DNA of 64,000 nt, from assembly GCA_009763385.1 (NCBI GenBank), contig CM019825.1:18098457-18162456 (forward strand). Direction: 5' to 3'. Source of the DNA: Coix lacryma-jobi var. lacryma-jobi. Its lineage: Eukaryota; Streptophyta; Magnoliopsida; Poales; Poaceae. The notes under the pieces were generated by a model. It saw nothing but the letters and a program-made list of their open reading frames with translations, was not told the origin of the DNA and did no database searches. The position numbers and the translations under genes were made by a program. Shown one piece after another: positions 56,170 to 64,000 of the stretch. Position 1 is the stretch's first letter. Every line of letters begins with the position of its first letter.

Positions 56170-57840
56170 TCAACTCATGTTGGAGAAGTCTAGGATATTC
56201 AATTCATTCCTTAGCTTGCAAAACCTTCTCTCATCTAGTGGCTTGGTGAAGATATCGGCAAGTTGATCATCGGTGCCCACACTCTCAATAGTTATGTCTT
56301 TCTTTGCTTGATGATCTCTAATGAAGTGATGCCTTATGTCAATGTGCTTTGTCCTTGAATGTTGAACCGGGTTGGTGGCTATTTTGACGGCGCTCTCATT
56401 ATCACATAGCAATGGGACTTGTCCAAACTTGACTCCATAATCTTGCAATGTTGCTTTCATCCATAGCAATTGTGCACAACAACTACCCGCGGATATGTAT
56501 TCGGCTTCGGCGGTAGAGAGTGCAACACTATTTTGCTTCTTTGATGACCATGAGACAAGTGATCTTCCAAGCAATTGACAAGTGCCCAATGTGCTCTTCC
56601 TATCCACCTTACATCCCGCATAATCGGAATCCGAGTATCCAATTAATTCAAATTGAGAGCCCTTGGGATACCATAGTCCAACATTAGGAGTGTGCTTCAA
56701 ATATCTCAATACCCTTTTGGTTGCCTTCAAATGACTTTCTCTTGGTGAAGCTTGGAACCTTGCACACATGCACACACTAAACATGACATCCGGCCTTGAT
56801 GCGGTCACATAGAGTAGGCTTCCAATCATTGATCGATATAGCTTTTGATCCACCATGTCACCACTAGAATCACTATCCAAATGTCCATTTGTGCCCATTG
56901 GAGTGGTTATTGCTTTTGCTTCATCTAATCCAAACTTCTTGAGCATGTCCTTGATGTACTTGCCTTGACTAACAAATGTGTCTTTCTTCATTTGCTTGAT
57001 TTGTAATCCAAGAAAGTAACTAAGCTCTCCAATCATAGACATCTCAAATTCTTTAGCCATCATCTTTCCAAATTCTTCACAAAAATCTTGGTTGGTTGAT
57101 CCAAAGATAATATCATCCACATAGATCTGCAACACAAACAAGTCACTTCCAATCTTCTTGGTGAAGAGAGTGGTGTCAACTTTCCCAATCTTGAATCCTT
57201 TTGCTAGCAAGAAGTCTCTCAATCTTTCATACCATGCTCTAGGTGCTTGCTTTAACCCATATAAAGCCTTCTTAAGCTTGTACACATGGTTGGGCTTCTT
57301 CAATTCTTCAAATCCGGGAGGCTGTTCAACATACACTAGCTCATTGATGAATCCATTGAGAAAAGCACTTTTCACATCCATTTGATAGAGCTTGATGTTG
57401 TGAGAACAAGCATATGCAAGTAGAATTCTAATGGCCTCCAATCTTGCAACCGGTGCATAGGTTTCTCCAAAGTCAATGCCTTCCATTTGAGTGTAACCTT
57501 GTGCTACCAATCTTGCTTTGTTCCTTATAACAATGCCATCTTCATCTTGCTTGTTCCGGAAGACCCATCTTGTACCAATAACATTTGTGTTCTTTGGTCT
57601 TTCCACTAACTCCCAAACATCATTGCGGGTGAAGTTGTTCAACTCTTCATGCATTGCATTCACCCAATCAACATTCATCAAAGCTTCATCAATCTTGGTT
57701 GGCTCAATAGATGATACAAATGAGTAGTTTTCACAAAATGAAGCCAATCTTGATCTTGTTTGCACACCTCTTCTTATGTCACAAACAATTTGATCCAAAG
57801 GATGATCTCTTTGCAATGTGTGTTGGTTGGAGCACTTGTT
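56170..57840 (-). pseudogene. pol: E1 reverse transcriptase and RNase H
   Basis: After a one-base shift near 57805-57815 the minus strand reads DHPLDQIVCDIRRGVQTRSR, then copia RT with WVNAMHEELNNF, LYQMDVKSAFLNGF and catalytic YVDDIIFGS near 57105-57132. RNase H has GYSDSDYAGC, SVALSTAEAEYISAGSCC and KTKHIDIRHHFIRDH. The stop is at 56170-56172. From the shift to the stop the frame is intact, so all catalytic residues remain. Confidence 0.92.
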
Positions 57841-59359
57841 GCGGTTGGACACTTGCACTTGTACTAGCATCATGTTGACCTTGAGAACCACTAGAGCTTG
57901 CAACATCATTGCCATGCATGGTTGGAGGGGAGAGCACTTGATCTTTGTCATCTTCTATGTCAATCACTTGCTTTGGCCTTATATCACCAATGTCCATGTT
58001 CTTCATAGCTTCCACCAATTGTGTTTCTCTCACATCATCTAGATTGTCTTGTTCTTCATGTGAGCCATTGGTTTCATCAAACTCAACATCATGGACTTCT
58101 TCAACTATTCTTGATGTGATATTCCATACTCTATATGCCTTGCTTGTAGTGGAGTAACCAAGTAGGAACCCTTCATCACACTTCTTTTCAAACTTGCCAA
58201 GTCTTGTGCCCTTCTTCAAAATATAGCATTTGCACCCAAAAACCCGGAAATATGCAATGTTGGGCTTTCTATCATTGAGGAGCTCATATGGTGTCTTCTT
58301 CAATAGAGGGTGACAATAGAGCCGGTTGCTATAATAGCAAGCCGTGTTGATTGCTTTGACCCAAAAAGAATCACTCACATTGTATTCACTAAGCATAGAT
58401 CTTGACATATCAATGAGTGTCCTATTCTTCCTTTCAACTATCCCATTGGATTGAGGTGTATACTTGGCCGAGAATTGATGTTTGATTCCAAACTCATCAC
58501 ATAACTCATCAACTCTTGTGTTTCTAAACTCACTTCCATTGTCACTTCTTACTTTCTTGATTCTTCTATCAAACTCATTTTGACTTCTCTTGACAAAGGT
58601 TTTGAATACCCCAAACACTTCACTTTTGTCAACAAGAAAGAAGACCCATGTGTATCTTGTGTAGTCATCTACTATCACAAAGCCATACTTGTTTCCTCCA
58701 ATACTTGCATATGTAGTTGGTCCAAATAAGTCCATGTGCAACAACTCAAGTGCATGTGTAGTGCTCATCATTCCTTTGTTGGGATGAGTGTTACCAACTT
58801 GCTTTCCCATTTGACATGTACTACATAGCTTGTCTTTCTCAAAGTGAACATCTTTTAGTCCTCTAACCATGTCATGCTTCACTAGCCTCTTTAGTTGCTT
58901 CATTCCAACATGTCCCAAGCGCCTATGCCATAGCCAACCCATACTTGATTTGGTGAACAAACATGTTGTCAATTGAGCTTCACTTGCATCAAAGTCCACC
59001 AAATAAAGGTTCTCATATCTAAATCCTTTGAAGACCAAATCACTTCCATCAACACTCACTATCTCCACATCATCAACCCCAAATATGCATTTGAATCCCA
59101 AATCACATAATTGTGCCACGGACAACAAGTTGATGTTGAGAGATTCCACTAATAGCACATTGGAGATGCTCAAGTCATTGGATATTGCAATCTTGCCCAA
59201 GCCTTTGACCTTGCCTTTCTTGTTGTCACCAAATGTGATAGCATCCGCATGATCATTGCCACTGGTGTTGATTGATTTGAACATTCTACCATCTCCGGTC
59301 ATGTGTTGAGTGCACCCACTATCAAGCACCCAATGCCTTCCTCCCGCTTTATAATTCAC
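57779..59359 (-). CDS. pol: E1 protease and integrase, open but truncated by frameshift
   Basis: It opens after the gag stop. Protease active site DSGCTQHMTGD is near 59285-59318. The HHCC region is LWHRRLGHVGMKQL...CSTCQMGK near 58810-58935. The integrase core has MDLFGP, SDNGSEFRN near 58515-58541 and QSNGIVERKNRT near 58420-58455, so D, D and E are present. A Ser/Gln/acidic linker follows. The frame leaves the family sequence near 57810 and stops at 57779-57781. Confidence 0.9.
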   Translation of the reverse strand: MNYKAGGRHWVLDSGCTQHMTGDGRMFKSINTSGNDHADAITFGDNKKGKVKGLGKIAISNDLSISNVLLVESLNINLLSVAQLCDLGFKCIFGVDDVEIVSVDGSDLVFKGFRYENLYLVDFDASEAQLTTCLFTKSSMGWLWHRRLGHVGMKQLKRLVKHDMVRGLKDVHFEKDKLCSTCQMGKQVGNTHPNKGMMSTTHALELLHMDLFGPTTYASIGGNKYGFVIVDDYTRYTWVFFLVDKSEVFGVFKTFVKRSQNEFDRRIKKVRSDNGSEFRNTRVDELCDEFGIKHQFSAKYTPQSNGIVERKNRTLIDMSRSMLSEYNVSDSFWVKAINTACYYSNRLYCHPLLKKTPYELLNDRKPNIAYFRVFGCKCYILKKGTRLGKFEKKCDEGFLLGYSTTSKAYRVWNITSRIVEEVHDVEFDETNGSHEEQDNLDDVRETQLVEAMKNMDIGDIRPKQVIDIEDDKDQVLSPPTMHGNDVASSSGSQGQHDASTSASVQPQQVLQPTHIAKRSSFGSNCL

Positions 59360-59370
59360 CTACAAGGAGA

Positions 59371-61406
59371 TCAATTATTTTTAGGTACCCAAATCTTTTT
59401 GGGTCCTCCAAGGTTAGTCACCAAGCTCTTGGGCACCCAAATTGCCTTCTTCTTTGGGCTAACCATGGGTGCACCAATGTACTTAGCCTTCACACCATTA
59501 GTGCCCTTTGTAAGCATATAACAAGAATCAAGTCTAATATATAAAGCATGAGCATTGTTCTTGTTCTTGTTCTTGTTAAAGCAATTTTGCTCTATGTGCC
59601 CGGATTGCTTGCAATTATGGCAATACCGACCATTACTCTTCACAAAACTAGTCTTGTGAGGAGCAAAAGCGGCCTTGCCCTTCTTGGGGGTATAGCCAAG
59701 TCCCTCCTTGTTGAGTGGACATCTTTGGCTACCCAAGCACTTAAGCAAGCGGGCATCTCCACCATAGGCATTGCCTAAAGCATGAGTGAGCTCATACACC
59801 TTGTTCTTAAGGTTCTCATTTTCTACCACTAATGATGAATCACATGTAGTAGAAGTAGGCATTTTAGTTGAGCTAGATGATGATGAAGCATTGGTGGGAG
59901 CAACAATAATAGGAGCATAAAAGGATTCATCAAGAATATCACATGTTACTCCTATGTTGGATGTCTCTACAACATCCACAATCTTACTTTGATCAAGGAG
60001 GGAGGAGTGGGCTTCCTTAAGCCTAGTGTGAGCTTGGTCAAGCTTCTCATGGGCTTCCTCTAGCCTCTCATGAGTAGACTTGAGCTCATCAAAGGATTGC
60101 TCAAGAGCCTTGTTGGCCTTGCGCAATTCTTTGCACTCCTTCCTCTTAGTCTCAATGTAAGAGTGAGCATCTTGTAGCATGCTCATGAGGTCCTCCTTTG
60201 AGTACTCCTCATCATCATCACTCTCACTCTCACTTTCACTCTCATCGGATGATACCTTAGTGGCTTAGCCATGAAGCATGTCGATGGAGTGTTGAAGATA
60301 GAAGGCTTGCTTGAGATAGCAAGACTAGCCATAGCCTTCTTCTTGGTGGTCTTCCTCTCATCATCACTAGAATCATCATCATCACTTGAGGAAGCATCAC
60401 TATCCCATGTCACAACATAGGATCCACCCTTCTTCTTCTTCTTATTCTTCTTCTCTTTCTTGTCCTTCTTCTTGCTCTTCTTGCGGTCATCAATATCTTC
60501 ATCACTAGAGTATGGGCAATCCGCAATGAAGTGATCTTTGCTTTTGCATCTATAGCATCTCTTGGTTGTGCTCTTGGTTGCATCTCTTCTCTTTCTTGCT
60601 CCATAGCCCTTCTTCTTCATGAATTTGCCAAATCTCTTCACAAAGAGAGCCATTTCTTCATCATCTATTTCACAACCACTTGAGCTTGCCTCATCATCAC
60701 TTTCCTCCTTCTTTGCTTTGCCCCTGCTCTTGCTCTTGCTCCTGGAGGATGAAGCCTTGAATGCAACGGTCTTCTTCTTCTTTTCTTCCTCTTGGGCTCC
60801 CCCATTCCGTTCCACACGGTATGTGTCTTGTGTGACCACATCACCTAGTACTTGGTTTGGGGTTACCGTGTCCAATCCTTCTCTCACTAGGATAGTCACC
60901 AAAGTATCAAACCTTGGTGGTAAGCTTCTCAAGAACTTGTGAGAAAAGTCCTTGTCCTCTACCTTCTCACCTAAGGCCTTCAAGTCATTGATAATGACTT
61001 GCAACCGGTGAAACATCTCCGGTATGCTTTCATCATCTTGCATCTTGAAGGTAGCAAGCTTGTCCTTGAGGATGTATAGCTAGGCACTCTTGACCGCCTT
61101 AGTGCCCTCATAGGTCTCCTCTAATCTTTCCCAAATCTCACTTGCCTTTTCAAGGTCTTTGACTTGCTCAAACACCTTTGTGTCAAAGGCTTCATAGAAC
61201 AAGTTGATTGCCACAGCATTCCATTGAAGCTTCTCTTCTTCTCTAGGAGTGGGACTTGCGGGATCAATTACCACAAAGTCATGCTCAATCACATCACATA
61301 TCTTTCTATTCATTCCTCTTGTGAATGCACACATCTTCCTCTTCCAACAATCAAAGTTGGTGCCGTCAAAATGTGGTGGCTTCCCCATATAGTTGATTTG
61401 AGCCAT
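59371..61406 (-). pseudogene. gag: E1 gag, one nonsense codon and one frameshift
   Basis: ATG 61404-61406 starts MAQINYMGKPPHFDGTNFDCWK, the usual copia gag start. A TAG at 61080-61082 interrupts the frame. Next come CYRCKSKDHFIADC (knuckle near 60525-60566) and Lys-rich and acidic runs. A one-base loss near 60267 shifts the frame; the second part (60186-59371) is a coiled coil followed by knuckle CHNCKQSGHIEQNC near 59585-59626 and a WVPK-rich end. Two knuckles and a coiled coil are usual for sirevirus gag. The stop is at 59371-59373. Confidence 0.88.
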
Positions 61407-61450
61407 TTTAACACCGGAGGATGTTAAGCCTCAAACAAACGGTGACCACG

Positions 61451-61462
61451 GCTCCGATACCA
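61451..61462 (-). other. Primer binding site of E1
   Basis: On the minus strand TGGTATCGGAGC lies two bases after the LTR; initiator tRNA-Met type. Confidence 0.85.
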
Positions 61463-61464
61463 CT

Positions 61465-63553
61465 TGAAAGGTCCGAATTGGCTAGAGGGGGGGTGAATAG
61501 CCTAATTAAAAAATCTACAAAATTACTTAGGCAAACACTATTAGTATAACAAATGGCGAAGCTTTTTGCGCTAGCCTAATAGTGTGTTGCAAGCCACCTA
61601 TCCAACAATTCTAACTAATATAACTATGGCACACAACCAATTAGAGCTAGAAACTAATGCGGAATAAACTAGCTCTAGTACAACTATGATCAAGATGATC
61701 TAAGAAAAACAAGTGTGTGCAAAGAATGAACTATGTAAACTAATCTCAATATCACTACACAAGGTATACGACAAATGATATACAACAAGAGATAGTAAGT
61801 ACACAAATAAATAGCTTGATGTAAATACACAAAGTAAATGAGCTAGATAGAAGTGATTTCACCGAGCCTTCGGGATCGTCTAGTAGAGAGCCAATCATCG
61901 ATGAAATCCACTTGAGATGCCAATCACCAAGAAGTGGAAGCAATCACAATAAGCACACGAGACACTAAGATTTATCCCGAGGTTCACGTGCTTGCCGGCA
62001 CGCGACTCCTCGTTGTGTCGACCAACACTAGGTGACCCGGTGGCTAATTGACACAAAGCCAAGCTCACAAAGAGCGCCACAAGAATCTACTGCTAGTGAG
62101 GTAGCTCAATGACACGAGCAATCCACTAAGGATGCCTCTTGCCCCTCCGGCGAGGTGAGGCTCCAAAACCTCTCACAATCACGATCGGTGGTGGCCAAGA
62201 ACAATCTCCTTCTCTTGCCAACAACACCACAACGCCTCCAAGCCGTCTAGGCACTGGCAAATGCCAAGAGTAACAAGAAACTCAAAGCCGATGCGAAGAA
62301 CTAGTGCCACTAGATTGAACTCTTTCAAATCACGCACTAGATCACTCAATCTCACTTGGTTTGATCAAATCAACATGGGAGATGAGTTGGGAGGCTTGCC
62401 AATACTCACTAGTATGCTTAGGAATCAGAATGTGCAAGAGAGATCCCTAGCAAGACGGCCAAGCCCCTTAAATAGGCCACACAAGTCGGCCTAGCCGTTG
62501 GGCTGAAATCGCGACCATCCGATGCTCCGACGCGAGACCATCGGATGCTGCCTCAACGTCCGATGCTCCGGATGGAGCCACGTGTTCCCCTGATATGAAA
62601 TCTGCCCATTAGATCCTAACGGTCATATTGCTTCGCGCCACGGTTAAAGTGGCATCGGACGCACCGATGCCAGGCATCGGACGCTCCGATGCTACTACTC
62701 GATTCAGCCCTTTTCAGCGCCACATCGGACGCGCCGGCACCTCCACATCGGACGCTCAAACCCTGCGTCCGATGACACAACAGAAAGGTTCCAGAGAGGG
62801 CCAAAACACATCGGACGCGTCCGATGGTTCTGCATCGGACGCAGGCCAGCGTCCGATGCTCCCAGGAAAGCACGCTCACGCCACGTCACCTGCATCGGAC
62901 TCTGCAACAGTGTTGCCTCAGCGTCCGTTACCAGCGTCCGATGCTCCTTCAGCTTTTAACAGAACCTAGGGTTTACCATCGGACGCTCGACCAACATCTG
63001 ATGCCCCCGCTGCCAGCGTCTGATGCTGAAAACTCAGCACCCTTTGCTTTCTAACTTCTACCCTTGCTCTCATGTGCTAACACCAAGGTGTTTCAACACT
63101 TGTGATCGTGTGTTAGCATTTTGCAAAGCATTTTCCAAGGGTTTTGTTAGTCACTCACTAGGTCTATAGCATCGATATGTTTAGAGAACACCTAGTGGCA
63201 CTTGAACACCGCATAAGCCGTGAATAATCTCCTCTTAATAGTACGGCTATGTATCCTTAATGTGATCACACTCGCTAAGTGTCTTGATCACTAAAACAAA
63301 GAGCCCTATAGGTTATACCTTTGCCTTCGGGCTTCTTTGCTCCATCTTTTCTCTTCTTCTCGTGATTCACCAAAGGTAGAGAACTTGATCACTTGAGATG
63401 CATATGGCCAACACCTTCCTCCATGGTTGCCATTTTGCTAGCTCCACCACTTGGCTTGGTCTTAATCCTTCCTCATAAGCTACACACATGCTTAGTAATA
63501 GGATTAGACCAAATAGGTTTCATCAATTAGCCAAAACCAAACTAGGGCTTTTA
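61465..63553 (-). repeat. E1 5' LTR, 2089 bp
   Basis: Collinear with 52995-55082. Palindrome array at 62515-63030, less decayed than its partner in most copies. Confidence 0.92.
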
Positions 63554-63719
63554 CAAGGGCGATCATGGCCACAAGTACGACTCCAGCTGGCACAAGGAGA
63601 AGCACGTTCCTCCCAAGCACAAGCGGAAGGGCGGCTTCAACAAGGAGTACATCAAGAAGAAGTACATGGAGAGAGCCCAAACCGAGCAGCATGCTTTCTT
63701 CGCCACGCTCAGCAACGTC

Positions 63720-64000
63720 TGAGAACATATATGATGAATGATTGACTTTGATGAGGAAGGTTTGAGGCTTTTACCCGGTTGAGTCATTATCTCGCTATGC
63801 GCTTATTGTTATGACTAACCGGTGGCGTTGAGTTGTGGTGTTTCTGTGTTGGTGTGCGTGTGCAACATGTGTCTCTTGGCTGTGTTGATGTGCAGGTGTG
63901 GAGCTCGGATACAGTGGTCTATGGCGAGGTGAAGGTCAAGTAGAGACGTGCCATGCCGACGGACCGGGAGCGATGAAGGATGGGCGTGTCGTGCGGCGGA
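63720..64000 (+). repeat. Start of a B-type LTR (B2), plus strand, cut by window end
   Basis: TGAGAACATATATGATGAATG matches the outer end of the B LTR at 20607 in reverse and stays collinear to the window end. It interrupts A2 gag after a GCCACGCTCAGCAACGTC stretch. Confidence 0.85.

Larger units (their letters stand above)
52995..63553 (-). mobile_element. SIRE-type Ty1/copia element E1, structurally complete, minus strand
   Basis: Two LTRs of 2088 and 2089 bp enclose primer site, gag, pol and a long 3' region with polypurine tracts. The flanking copies CAAGG (52990-52994 and 63554-63558) are perfect. The LTRs differ at roughly 1-1.5 percent of sites outside the palindrome array, so the insertion is fairly recent. 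The outer end of the 5' LTR has TTTTA where the 3' LTR has TTTCA, a single transition in the terminal CA. One stop and two frameshifts break the coding region. Confidence 0.92.
50517..63719 (+). pseudogene. gag: SIRE A2 gag, in three pieces split by two insertions
   Basis: ATG 50517 begins a copia gag (KPSVFDGTNYVYWKIRM). A frame change near 50605 and another near 50800 break the first piece (50517-50941). The second (52522-52994) has LKLLHTLDRSVWDSKVQAI and a CFECGDPDNFIANC knuckle. The third (63559-63719) has the Lys-rich FNKEYIKKKYMERAQ part seen in A1 near 7021. The first break is an Athila-like insert (TSD GAGGG), the second is element E1 (TSD CAAGG). At 63720 a B-type LTR cuts it again. 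Confidence 0.86.

Overview
This window reads as intergenic heterochromatin of a large-genome grass. I see no intact host gene, tRNA, rRNA array or CRISPR. Almost every base belongs to nested LTR retrotransposons: Ty1/copia of the SIRE (sirevirus) type, Ty3/gypsy chromovirus of the Tekay/Del type, Ty3/gypsy Athila, and a non-autonomous gypsy-like element. There is also an old Mutator-like transposase gene that was hit by other elements. The family styles (SIRE LTRs full of GC-rich palindromes, a transposase_28-type gag-like gene, grass MULE and CACTA ends) suggest a panicoid grass; the species cannot be named from the sequence alone.

Layout, first scaffold piece (1-6192): a broken Tekay chromovirus on the plus strand, with an extra ORF before gag, gag-pol with a chromodomain, and the start of its 3' LTR. 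A 500-N gap follows (6193-6692).

Second piece (6693-48202): a broken SIRE element A1 (6693-15843) whose integrase carries a 284-bp Cassandra-like solo LTR with 5S rRNA sequence. Next come element B on the minus strand (15844-20607, intact 661-codon gag-like ORF and 5' LTR), an LTR fragment G (20608-21323), and a MULE transposase pseudogene (about 21540-24540) interrupted by a 588-bp CACTA-type MITE and a 1243-bp solo LTR, each with a perfect target-site duplication. Beyond it lies a one-way series of truncated elements: E4 LTR (24745), D LTR (26227), E2 (27411), E3 (30763), A3 (31465), F (34490, a gag-like gene with three introns and an RS-rich domain), an Athila element (40265-48060), and 142 bp of SIRE gag in reverse. 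A second 500-N gap spans 48203-48702.

Third piece (48703-64000): a reversed Tekay-type LTR start, then SIRE element A2 on the plus strand. The A2 gag is split by an internally deleted Athila-like element (50942-52521), a nearly complete SIRE element E1 on the minus strand (52995-63553, two LTRs of about 2.09 kb, 5-bp TSD) and the start of a B-type LTR (63720).

How the parts relate: the autonomous families carry gag, protease, integrase, reverse transcriptase and RNase H. Every visible autonomous copy has stops or frameshifts. The recurring signal that gene content does not explain is a set of short GC-rich palindromes, different in each family, packed into the LTRs. In the E1 LTR pair this array has diverged several times faster than the rest of the LTR, nearly all by transitions, which suggests a methylation or small-RNA hotspot. 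Alignments and counts given here were made by eye.
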